From AP-16 sp036395835 (lineage in GTDB: Bacteria; Pseudomonadota; Alphaproteobacteria; Rhizobiales; Xanthobacteraceae), in NCBI GenBank assembly GCA_036395835.1, contig DASWCW010000150.1, forward strand, positions 1 through 36,549: a DNA stretch of 36,549 nucleotides, written 5' to 3'. Positions within the stretch are counted from its first letter, which is position 1; each line of letters starts with the position of its first letter. Below, piece after piece: positions 8,576-15,703 of the stretch. The notes beneath the pieces were generated by a model that made no database searches, had not been told where the DNA came from, and was given only the letters and a program-made list of their open reading frames with translations. The translations under genes were made by a program, and so were the position numbers.

Positions 8576-8808
8576 CGTTCGTGGCGTTTCCAGAGCGCTT
8601 CGATTTCCTCATCCGGGACGAATTCGCCACGGCGGGCTTGGTCGAGGCCCTCGCGGATGGCGGCGCGTGTCTCATCGTCCAGCTCGGCGATTCCGCTGGT
8701 GCCGGCCTCGGCCATCGACAGCAGAACCGCAGCGATCACGTCCTGCTCTTCCGGCGGCAGCTCCCGCGCCCTTGCAATTGCTCGTTCGAGCAGCTTGGTC
8801 ATGGTCAT
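8572..8808 (-). CDS. Antitoxin of a RelE/ParE-type toxin-antitoxin pair
   Basis: Small acidic, helical protein of 78 aa from the ATG at 8808 (MTMTKLLERAIARARELPPE). A longer frame to 8850 is open but has no better ribosome site. It resembles short antitoxins found directly upstream of ParE genes in Rhizobiales, with a C-terminal segment (RRGEFVPDEEIEALWKRH) that would wrap around the toxin. The stop overlaps the toxin start. Because the toxin next to it has lost its core, the protein may now be an orphan able to neutralise related toxins elsewhere, or simply a decaying partner. Confidence 0.78.
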   Translation of the reverse strand: MTMTKLLERAIARARELPPEEQDVIAAVLLSMAEAGTSGIAELDDETRAAIREGLDQARRGEFVPDEEIEALWKRHER

Positions 8809-8902
8809 TACCGTATCATGTTCAATACCGCGTGGCGAAACGATGCACAAAGGCCGTGACGGCGGAGCAGAGACGGACTGCTTGCTCCTTTGTCATCCGG
8901 CC

Positions 8903-9550
8903 TCACTTCAGCGCCTGCAGCTCGGGCTGCGCGCCGTCCGGCAGCGGATAGCGGTCCAGATTGAGCAGCATCGAGACCAGGTGGTAATAGCCCAGCGTGC
9001 CGACGAGGTCGACGACGCCGCGCTCGCCGAATTTTTCGACCGCGGCCTTGAACGTCGCGTCGCTGACTTCCCTGGTCTCGTTGAGCTCGCGCGTGAAATT
9101 GTAGATGATCTCCTCGTCCGGCTGCAGTTTCGCCGGCCGCTTGCCGGCGGCGATGTCGGCAATGATGGCCGGGCTCAGGCCGGCCTCGAGCGCAATGCGC
9201 TTGTGCGCGTACCATTCGTATTGCGCGTTCCAATGCCGCCCGATCATGAGAATGGCGAGCTCGTTGAGCTTGTGCGGGATCGAGGTCTTGAACCGCACGT
9301 AGGCGCCGATCGCCTGCTGCAGGTCGCCGAGCTCCGGGCTGCGCAGCATGACGTTGAACGGTCCGTTCACCGAGCCGCGCGGACCCGACAGCAGATGGTC
9401 GATCAGCGTCCGCTGCGCGGGTGTCATCTCCTCGTAGGTCAACGGCTTGAAGCGATCGCCGCGGAGCTGGAACTTCGGGGTGTTGGCGGCGAGCACGGCG
9501 GCCACGGCGAGCCCGATCAGGGCGCCGGCGCAGGCGAGTTTGGACAGCAT
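8903..9550 (-). CDS. Exported carboxymuconolactone decarboxylase-like (AhpD-fold) protein
   Basis: Protein of 215 aa. Residues 1-22 form a signal peptide (hydrophobic ALIGLAVAAVLAA), so the protein is periplasmic or membrane-anchored. The body matches the carboxymuconolactone decarboxylase family: ELAILMIGRHWNAQYEWYAH followed by EAGLSPAIIADIAAGKRP is the typical helix pair. The ExxxCxxC redox motif of AhpD is absent, with WNAQYEW in its place, so peroxidase-type thiol chemistry is not expected. The ATG has GGGAGGAATTGTC before it. The function is unknown. It sits upstream of a same-strand toxin-antitoxin pair and downstream of cytochrome b561. Confidence 0.85.
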   Translation of the reverse strand: MLSKLACAGALIGLAVAAVLAANTPKFQLRGDRFKPLTYEEMTPAQRTLIDHLLSGPRGSVNGPFNVMLRSPELGDLQQAIGAYVRFKTSIPHKLNELAILMIGRHWNAQYEWYAHKRIALEAGLSPAIIADIAAGKRPAKLQPDEEIIYNFTRELNETREVSDATFKAAVEKFGERGVVDLVGTLGYYHLVSMLLNLDRYPLPDGAQPELQALK

Positions 9551-9616
9551 GACAATTCCTCCCTGGCATGAAACACCGCCGACGAAATGAGCCCGGATGC
9601 GTATCCGTCCCTGTCC

Positions 9617-10204
9617 TCAGCCTCGCACCATCCGCATCAGCACGACGTCCCGGCGGATGAAATGATGGAACAGGCCGGCCCCGACATGGAGGCAGATCAG
9701 CACCGCGAGCGCGATGCCGACGCCCAAGTGCACCCAGAACGTCGCGTCGGAAAAGGCGCGGTTCTCCGGCCAGATCGGCGGCAGCTCGAATAGCCAGAAA
9801 AAATGGATCGGCGCCCGGTAGGCGGAAGTCCCGATCCAGCCGATGATCGGCTGCACCGCCAGCAATGCGTACAGCAGGTAGTGCACGCTATGGCCGGCAA
9901 TGCGATAGAAGTCGGGAATCTCCGGGGGAAGCGGCGCCGGTGGATGGGTGAGCCGATACGCCAGGCGAACGTAGACGACCGCCATCAAGGTCACGCCGAG
10001 CGACTCGTGCAGCGCGAACAGGAAAGTCTGCAACGGCCCGGCCTTCAGGCCCGCCATGATGAGGCCCATGGGGATCAGCACCAGCACCAGGCCGGCCGTG
10101 ATCCAGTGCAGGAGACGCGCGACCGGCGTGTAGGCCGGCATGGCGACGCCGACCGCATGGGCGCGATTCGCGGCGGCGGCGCCCGGTTGCATATTGGGCG
10201 TCAT
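9617..10204 (-). CDS. Cytochrome b561 family protein
   Basis: Integral membrane di-heme cytochrome of 195 aa, of the bacterial CybB/YceJ type. There are four hydrophobic segments (about 30-50, 62-85, 105-125, 155-180). Histidines placed for heme ligation include H33 (LLHW), H66 (LHES), H159 (VHL) and H173 (LHV). Such proteins pass electrons between quinol and a periplasmic partner. The start at 10204 has an AGGGGA ribosome site. A shorter start at MPAYTP (residue 22) is possible, since the first 20 residues are not conserved in the family. The exported protein downstream on the same strand could be a partner, but this is not shown. Confidence 0.9.
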   Translation of the reverse strand: MTPNMQPGAAAANRAHAVGVAMPAYTPVARLLHWITAGLVLVLIPMGLIMAGLKAGPLQTFLFALHESLGVTLMAVVYVRLAYRLTHPPAPLPPEIPDFYRIAGHSVHYLLYALLAVQPIIGWIGTSAYRAPIHFFWLFELPPIWPENRAFSDATFWVHLGVGIALAVLICLHVGAGLFHHFIRRDVVLMRMVRG

Positions 10205-10220
10205 CGGTTCCCCTTCCGGG

Positions 10221-11348
10221 TCAGGATCTCCACAAATGATCGAGCCGATGCCCGGCGCGCACGGCCTTCGCGGTCAGATAGCGGCGGTTCTCGGCATTGA
10301 CCGGCGCATGGAGCGGCATGCAGCCGCAGACCTCGATGCCGGCACCGGCAAGGCCATCCAATTTCGCCGGATTGTTGGTCAGCAGCACGACGCGGCGGCA
10401 GCCGAGCAATTGCAGCATCCGCGCCGCGATCCGATAGTCACGTTCATCGTCCTCGAAACCGAGCGTCACATTGGCATCGACCGTGTCGAGGCCCGAATCC
10501 TGCAGCCGATAGGCCCGCATCTTGTTGGCGAGGCCGAGCCCGCGGCCCTCCTGGTCGAGATAGAGGATGATGCCGCCCGCGTGTTTGATCCGGGCAATCG
10601 CCAGCTTGAGCTGATCGCCGCAGTCGCAGCGCCTCGATCCGAACACATCTCCGGTCAGACACGCCGAGTGCAGCCGGACGAGCACCGGCTGCTTCAGATC
10701 GGGCTTACCGATCACGATCGCGGCCGGGCTGCCGCCGATGCCATCCCGGAATACGACGAATTGCGCCTGGTCCGCGCCTTCGAGCGGCACGCGGGAGGCC
10801 GCAGCGATCCGCAGCGATTCGACCAGCTGTTGGCGGAACCGCGCAACCGCTTCGGCCTCGACGCTCAGCAGCAAGCCTGCATTCGGCAATTCGCGGTCCC
10901 GATCTGCCGCGGCGAACAGCAATGCCGGCAATCGCTGGGCGAGCTTGGCAAGCTCGATCGCCGCCGTCGCCTCGGGGCCCGCGGGGACCGCGGCGACCGC
11001 ACGCCGCGCGGACGCATCGGCGGCCAGCGAATGGATCGCGTCGAGATCTTCGCTGCCGTCCAGCGTCAGGGCGACCGGCGCTTCGGCGTCGATGCCGAGC
11101 GCGCGAGCGCGCCTCGCCGTGACCGCGAGCCGCAACGCCAATGCATCCGAAACTCTCGCGAATGTGCCGATGAAGCCCTGCAGGCGCCCCGCGTCCAGGG
11201 CATCGACCGGCACGGCGACCACGCGCTCGTCGCCGGCGAACAGCACCGGCCTGCCGGCCCTGAATTCGGCGACACCGCGTTCGACTGCTATCGTCGCCGG
11301 CGAGTCGAACAAACCGGAAACCAAATCCCCCAATCGGTCCTTCGGCAT
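10221..11348 (-). CDS. ribA: GTP cyclohydrolase II with degenerate RibB-like N-terminal domain
   Basis: 375 aa. The C-terminal half (about 185-375) is a GTP cyclohydrolase II, which opens GTP to 2,5-diamino-6-ribosylamino-pyrimidinone phosphate, formate and pyrophosphate. Zinc ligands C230, C241 and C243 are present (HSACLTGDVFGSRRCDCG), and YLDQEGRGLGLANKMRAY is the active-site stretch. The N-terminal 170 residues begin like dihydroxybutanone-phosphate synthase (ERGVAEFRAGRPVLF) but lack its acidic loop (DDEDRENEGD-like), so they are probably inactive. The gene is divergent from a RibD-type reductase and close to a methyltransferase, a glycosyltransferase and a PTPS-like gene. A dedicated role outside riboflavin synthesis is therefore plausible. 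Confidence 0.9.
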   Translation of the reverse strand: MPKDRLGDLVSGLFDSPATIAVERGVAEFRAGRPVLFAGDERVVAVPVDALDAGRLQGFIGTFARVSDALALRLAVTARRARALGIDAEAPVALTLDGSEDLDAIHSLAADASARRAVAAVPAGPEATAAIELAKLAQRLPALLFAAADRDRELPNAGLLLSVEAEAVARFRQQLVESLRIAAASRVPLEGADQAQFVVFRDGIGGSPAAIVIGKPDLKQPVLVRLHSACLTGDVFGSRRCDCGDQLKLAIARIKHAGGIILYLDQEGRGLGLANKMRAYRLQDSGLDTVDANVTLGFEDDERDYRIAARMLQLLGCRRVVLLTNNPAKLDGLAGAGIEVCGCMPLHAPVNAENRRYLTAKAVRAGHRLDHLWRS

Positions 11349-11453
11349 TTCCGCAATCTTTCCATGCTAGGGCCCATTGAGACGAACCCTTGCAATAACG
11401 CCAATATTCCCGCTTCTGATCCAGGCATAATCGCCGCAGTCGGTTATGACAGG

Positions 11454-12314
11454 ATGAAAATAGGCTGCAAACAAGTGCAAAGTTCGACGGCCAGCTCGGA
11501 ATTATCGCGCCCTCGGGAGGCGAGCCAGGGCCAATCTTCGCGCGCGGATGAACATTGGGACGAAGTGCCGGCCGCGTTCCGCGCGCCTGGAGCCCGATTG
11601 GCATCGCATTGGGAGGCGCTGTTCGGTCCGCTGCGAGACGGAGGGGCCGATGATCTCGTCGTCGTCGCGCAGGTCGGCCAATCGCTTGACGGGCGCATCG
11701 CGACCCCGACCGGCCATTCGCATTACATCAACAGCGCCGCGGGCCGCGCGCATCTGCATCGGCTGCGCGCGCTGGTCGACGCGGTCGTGGTCGGGGTCGC
11801 GACCGTCGTTGCCGACGACCCGCAGCTCACGGTTCGTCTCGTGCACGGACCCTGCCCGGCGCGCGTCGTGCTCGATCCGAATGGGCGAGCGGCCGCGCAT
11901 GCGCGGGTGTTCGCGGCGGACGGCGCTCGGCGCCTGATCGTCACGGCCGCGACCGGCGGGCAGCAATGGCCGGCGGGAGTCGAGCTCGTGAACCTGCCGC
12001 TCACAAATGGGCGATTCGCTCCCGCGGCGATCCTGCGCGCGCTCGCCGAGCGCGGCTTTCGCCGCATTTTGATCGAAGGCGGCTCGGCGACGATCTCCGG
12101 CTTTCTCGCCGCATCCTGTCTCGATCGCGTGCATGTGCTGGTCGCACCGATCATTCTCGGCGCCGGCCCCGCCGGCCTGACGCTGCCGCCGATCGGGCGG
12201 ATCGACGAAGCGCTGCGGCCGGCGGTCCGGGTCCACCGCATTGCAGAGGAAGTGCTGTTCGACTGCGATCTTTCCGCCCGCCGGGTTCCGGTGTTCCGCG
12301 CCAAAACCCGCTGA
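11454..12314 (+). CDS. RibD C-terminal-type reductase (dihydrofolate reductase-like fold)
   Basis: 286 aa from ATG 11454, the only ATG available before the domain; the first 60 residues look unstructured. From residue 67 it is a RibD reductase domain. VAQVGQSLDGRIATPTG is the first strand and substrate loop, DDPQLTVR (121-128) and ILIEGGS (205-211) are the NADPH- and substrate-binding motifs. The deaminase domain of bifunctional RibD is missing. Expected chemistry is reduction of the ribose side chain of a pyrimidine phosphate to the ribityl form. It is divergent from the GTP cyclohydrolase II gene, and the two starts are 105 bases apart. It is convergent with the methyltransferase gene. Confidence 0.87.
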   Translation: MKIGCKQVQSSTASSELSRPREASQGQSSRADEHWDEVPAAFRAPGARLASHWEALFGPLRDGGADDLVVVAQVGQSLDGRIATPTGHSHYINSAAGRAHLHRLRALVDAVVVGVATVVADDPQLTVRLVHGPCPARVVLDPNGRAAAHARVFAADGARRLIVTAATGGQQWPAGVELVNLPLTNGRFAPAAILRALAERGFRRILIEGGSATISGFLAASCLDRVHVLVAPIILGAGPAGLTLPPIGRIDEALRPAVRVHRIAEEVLFDCDLSARRVPVFRAKTR

Positions 12315-12342
12315 TCACGCGCACGAACAGTTCCAATGCCCG

Positions 12343-13161
12343 TCATCGGCGCTGCTGATTTTCTTCCGGCAGCGCGAGGAAATCGACATGCCCGAGGTGC
12401 AGCGCCGAACGGCCTGCCGCCACGAGATTGCGGCGCCGCGCCGCCCAGCCGACCACTTCGGCAAGCGCGAGCGCGCGCTCCTTGCAGGCGGCGCCGGCCC
12501 AAACCTCGAGCACCGCCGTTTGCATTTCGCGGTCCTGAGGTCGCAGCTGCCAATCGGAGCGGCCTTGAATGACGCGATAGCCGGCACGCTCGAAGCAAGC
12601 GATGGCGGTCTTGGCGGCGCCGGGACCGAGCGCGGGTCCGAATCCCTTGTCGCGACCCTGATGGCGATGGACCGCGGCGATGACCGCATCATCGAGCGGA
12701 TCGGAGGGATCGAGCCCGATATTGTCGTCGTGCGTGAGGGCGACGTAGACCGCGAGCCGACGCGCCGCGGTTTCGACGACGAAACGCTCCAGCCATTCGC
12801 CGGAAACGAGGTCGAACAGCGCCGACGCGGTGACGAGATCGATCGCTCCGTCGAGCACCGCTTCGAGGTCCCGGACCAGATCGACCGCTTTCGTTGCGAT
12901 CCGAGCGCCGCCGGGCGGCTCCAGCCGAGCGGCGCGCTCGAGCAGGCCGAGATCGTTGTCGACGAGCTGCCAGTGCTGCGGGACCGGCAGGCGCGGTGCG
13001 ACCGCGCGCAAGGTCGAGCCGGTGCCGCAGCCGAGATCGACGACGCGGATCGAGCTCAGCGCCGCAACCGCGCCGACCAATGCGTCGAGAACCGCCGGGT
13101 TTCTGGCGCGCGCATCGTGCGGCTCGCGCGCGGCGAGCCAATTGGCCGAGAACGGCTTCAT
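12343..13161 (-). CDS. Class I SAM-dependent methyltransferase
   Basis: 272 aa with a Rossmann methyltransferase core. VVDLGCGTGST around 40-50 is motif I, LVDND near residue 88 supplies the acidic residue for the SAM ribose, and VTASALFDLVS is the later strand/loop. The N-terminus SANWLAAREPHDARARNP is shared with methyltransferases found in similar pterin-type loci, as I recall. The ATG overlaps the glycosyltransferase stop by four bases, and it is the last gene of a four-gene minus-strand operon (MDR oxidoreductase, PTPS-like, glycosyltransferase, methyltransferase). The substrate is unknown; by context it is a glycosylated pyrimidine/pterin or a lipid carrying it. Confidence 0.88.
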   Translation of the reverse strand: MKPFSANWLAAREPHDARARNPAVLDALVGAVAALSSIRVVDLGCGTGSTLRAVAPRLPVPQHWQLVDNDLGLLERAARLEPPGGARIATKAVDLVRDLEAVLDGAIDLVTASALFDLVSGEWLERFVVETAARRLAVYVALTHDDNIGLDPSDPLDDAVIAAVHRHQGRDKGFGPALGPGAAKTAIACFERAGYRVIQGRSDWQLRPQDREMQTAVLEVWAGAACKERALALAEVVGWAARRRNLVAAGRSALHLGHVDFLALPEENQQRR

Positions 13162-14207
13162 TGCACTCCCTCGATTGCGCGCGCGAAGACGGCGGCCGAC
13201 GCCTCCCAGGTCGGAAGCAACTTCGAGGCCGCGCGCGCATTGCGGGCGAGCCGCGTCCGCTCCTCCCCGTTCGAGATCAGCAGCCGCAACGCCGCCGCAA
13301 GCGCCGGAACGTCGCCGGGCGGGACCAGGAGCCCGGCCCCGGCCGGAACCGTTTCCGGGATCGCGCCTGCTGTCGTCCCGATCACCGGCACGCCATAAGC
13401 GATCGCGTGCGCGAAAGCCATACCGTATCCCTCATAGCGCGAAGCGAGCACGAAGGCGTCGGCGGCCGAATAGAGCTCGGCAAGTCGCTCCGCCGGAACC
13501 GCGCCTTCGATCGCAATGCGCGCCGTCAGGCCATGCCGGAGGATGTCGGCATCGAGCCGCGCCGATTCCTTCGGATCGCGCCGGCGATCGCCGACGATCG
13601 TGAGGCGCCACGGCAGGTCGTCGAGCGTGGCGAGCGCGGCAACGAGCAGATCGTAGCCCTTGCGTGGCACGACGATGCCGACGCAGAGCAGCGCAACGAT
13701 GGCGCCGCCCCCGCCACGCGCGCGAGGAGCGCGTTCGCTGCCGGGCGGTGCGACGCTCAGCACATCGGATGAGACGCCGTAGTCCGCGACCAGCACGCGG
13801 GCGATCGCCGGGCTGGTCACGACGATTGTTTGCATGCTCGCCAGAGCCGCGCGCTCGCTACGGCGGAAGCGTTCGACCTCGTCGGGTGGAAGCCCGGTTT
13901 CGAGCGCCAGGGGATGATGCACCAGCCCGATCAGCGGATTGCGCCCGCGCAGGACCGCGATTTCCGGGAGCACGCCCAGGGCCAGCCCATCGACCACGAT
14001 GGTCACGCCGTCCGGAACTTGCGCGAGTTTCGCCAGCGCGGCGGCACGGGTTTGCGCGCTCGGCCGCGGAAATCCCTCGCCGAGATCCACGACGTCGACC
14101 GCAAAGCCGAGACGATGCAGCTCGCCGATGATCCGCCGGTCATAGGTGTAGCCGCCCGTGGGCGTCGCGAGATCGCCCGGAACCGCGAAAGCAACTCGAT
14201 GACTCAC
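13158..14207 (-). CDS. Glycosyltransferase family 4 protein
   Basis: 349 aa GT-B enzyme. The N-terminal domain starts with VAFAVPGDLATPTGGYTYDRR, with the glycine-rich acceptor loop. The C-terminal donor domain has VGIVVPRKGYDLLVAAL and SRYEGYGMAFAHAIAYGVPVIG. In GT4 enzymes an E-x7-E motif binds the sugar nucleotide. Here the first Glu is E259 but the second position is H267, an unusual substitution; the later IPE (E285) is kept. The start overlaps the PTPS-like stop and the stop overlaps the methyltransferase start, so the four genes are tightly coupled. Donor and acceptor are unknown. Confidence 0.88.
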   Translation of the reverse strand: MSHRVAFAVPGDLATPTGGYTYDRRIIGELHRLGFAVDVVDLGEGFPRPSAQTRAAALAKLAQVPDGVTIVVDGLALGVLPEIAVLRGRNPLIGLVHHPLALETGLPPDEVERFRRSERAALASMQTIVVTSPAIARVLVADYGVSSDVLSVAPPGSERAPRARGGGGAIVALLCVGIVVPRKGYDLLVAALATLDDLPWRLTIVGDRRRDPKESARLDADILRHGLTARIAIEGAVPAERLAELYSAADAFVLASRYEGYGMAFAHAIAYGVPVIGTTAGAIPETVPAGAGLLVPPGDVPALAAALRLLISNGEERTRLARNARAASKLLPTWEASAAVFARAIEGVQ

Positions 14208-14635
14208 CGCAAGCTCGCCTCGTAGGACGCTCGCGCCAGCGGGGATTCCGAGATGGTGACGCGGATCGCCGCGATCTCGCCGGGCTCGCGGCCGAGCTCG
14301 CCGCTGCGCACCGCCTGGGCAAGCTGATCGAACAAATATTTCGCGAGGAACTCCGTGGTGGTGTTCGCGCCCTTGAACTGCGGCAGATCGTCGAGATTGC
14401 GGTAGTTCAGCGGCTCCAGCGTCGACCGCAATACCCGTTGGGCGCGTCCGATGTCGATCACGATCCCGTCCGCGTCGAGCCGCTCCGCCAGAAAGCAGGC
14501 GCTGACCGCGAAGGTCGCGCCATGAAGCCGCTGCGCCGGCCCGAAGGCGGCGCCGCGGAACGAATGGGCCACCATGATGTGATCGGAGACTTCGACGCCA
14601 AACAAGGGTTGCCCTCCGGGCTGATCCGAAACCAT
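14204..14635 (-). CDS. 6-pyruvoyl-tetrahydropterin synthase/QueD-like protein with altered active site
   Basis: 143 aa, the size of a PTPS/6-carboxytetrahydropterin synthase subunit. The fold motifs are clear: VSDHIMVAHSFRG near the start, RLHGATFAVSACF, GIVIDIGRAQRVL, LNYRNLDDLPQFKGANTTTE and VTISESPLARASYE. Canonical enzymes have a catalytic Cys followed by LHGH, where both His bind zinc. Here the Cys position is Ala/Gln (GPAQRLHGA), and HGH is HGA, so one zinc ligand is lost unless H19 substitutes. No QueC, QueE or QueF is nearby, so queuosine synthesis is unlikely. The gap to the oxidoreductase stop upstream is two bases. Confidence 0.85.
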   Translation of the reverse strand: MVSDQPGGQPLFGVEVSDHIMVAHSFRGAAFGPAQRLHGATFAVSACFLAERLDADGIVIDIGRAQRVLRSTLEPLNYRNLDDLPQFKGANTTTEFLAKYLFDQLAQAVRSGELGREPGEIAAIRVTISESPLARASYEASLR

Positions 14636-14637
14636 GT

Positions 14638-15624
14638 TCAACGATAATCGATCAGCTGGCACAGCACGCCGCTCTCTGCCGCAAAGATCGCGGGCAGCTG
14701 CGCCGGGAGATCGCCGAACGCGATCGCAGGCGCGAGCAGCGCGTCGAGCGCCGGATCGGCGAGCAGGTTGAGCGCCGCCGCGAGCCGACGCTGCGGCGTC
14801 CATCTTGCGCGATGCGAAGGCGCAACCTGGCCGACCTGGCTCGACACCAGCCGCAAGCGGCGGCTGTGAAAGGCCTCGCCCAGCCGGATCGGCACCTCCG
14901 CGCTGCCGTACCAGCTGAGCTCGATTACGGCCGCCTCCTCGCCCGCTGCTCGAAGCGCGGTCGCAAGCCCGGCGGGGGTGCCGCTCGCGTGAAACACGAG
15001 ATCGCAATCTCCCGGCGCGTCGGCCGGCAGCGCGAAGTCGACGCCGAGCCGCTTCGCGAGCTCGGCGCGAGAGGCCGTAATATCGACCAGAACCACCCGC
15101 GCGCCCGCCAGCTTCCCGCACAGAAAGCCGATGAGCGCGCCGACGACACCCGCTCCCACGACCGCAATGCGGTCGGCGGGCCCCGGCGCGGCATCCCAGG
15201 CGGCGTTCAGCGCCGTTTCCATGTTGGCGGCAAGAACGGCGCGCCGGGGAGGCACGCCGTCCGGCACCGGGATCGCTGCCTCGGCCGGAATGGCGAAGAC
15301 GCTTTGATGCGGATGCAGCACAAACACGATGCGGTCGCGCAGCTCCTGCGGCCCGGTTTCGACGCGGCCGACCACCGCGTAACCGTATTTGACGGGAAAC
15401 GGGAACGCGCCGCCCATGAACGGCGCGCGCATGCGTTCGAACTCGCTTTCGGGCACCCGTCCGGCGAACACCAGGCGCTCGGTACCGCGGCTGAGCGCGC
15501 CGTGGAGCGCCCGCACCCGCACGTCGCGCGGCCCCGGCTCGATCGCGGGTTCGCCGCGAATTTCGCCGCGCCCCGGGCCGACATACCATAGCGCTGCGGC
15601 GTTCTGCCCCCGGCTGCTTGCCAC
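14638..15624 (-). CDS. MDR family (BchC-like) oxidoreductase
   Basis: 328 aa from a GTG at 15624 (start chosen by homolog-like beginning ALWYVGPGRGEIR and lack of any nearby ATG). It is a medium-chain dehydrogenase/reductase. The NAD(P) motif is VVGAGVVGALIGFLCG followed by VVLVD. In place of the zinc-binding CGSD of alcohol dehydrogenases it has SRGTE, as in the BchC group, so catalytic zinc is doubtful. The segment RVPESEFERMRAPFMGGAFPFPVKYGYAVVG is characteristic of oxidoreductases in this type of cluster. It is the first gene of the four-gene operon. It is divergent from the OpgH-FkbM gene, 79 bases away. Confidence 0.85.
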   Translation of the reverse strand: MASSRGQNAAALWYVGPGRGEIRGEPAIEPGPRDVRVRALHGALSRGTERLVFAGRVPESEFERMRAPFMGGAFPFPVKYGYAVVGRVETGPQELRDRIVFVLHPHQSVFAIPAEAAIPVPDGVPPRRAVLAANMETALNAAWDAAPGPADRIAVVGAGVVGALIGFLCGKLAGARVVLVDITASRAELAKRLGVDFALPADAPGDCDLVFHASGTPAGLATALRAAGEEAAVIELSWYGSAEVPIRLGEAFHSRRLRLVSSQVGQVAPSHRARWTPQRRLAAALNLLADPALDALLAPAIAFGDLPAQLPAIFAAESGVLCQLIDYR

Positions 15625-15703
15625 TTTCCATCCCGTGATTGGACTTGCAGACTGCCGGCCCGCTATATCCTGCCCGAGCCAAAAACGCATCCGGGAACGG
15701 GGC

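Noticed and set aside
11390..11431. TTGCAA and CATAAT as -35/-10 of the RibD-type gene
   Set aside because: Spacing is 30 bases, far from the usual 16-18.
11349..11453. FMN riboswitch between the divergent GTP cyclohydrolase II and RibD-type genes
   Set aside because: The region is only 105 bases and lacks the AGGGGxxG and multi-stem pattern of the RFN element.
14204..14635. Queuosine pathway QueD
   Set aside because: Active-site Cys and HGH are missing and no QueC, QueE or QueF is near.
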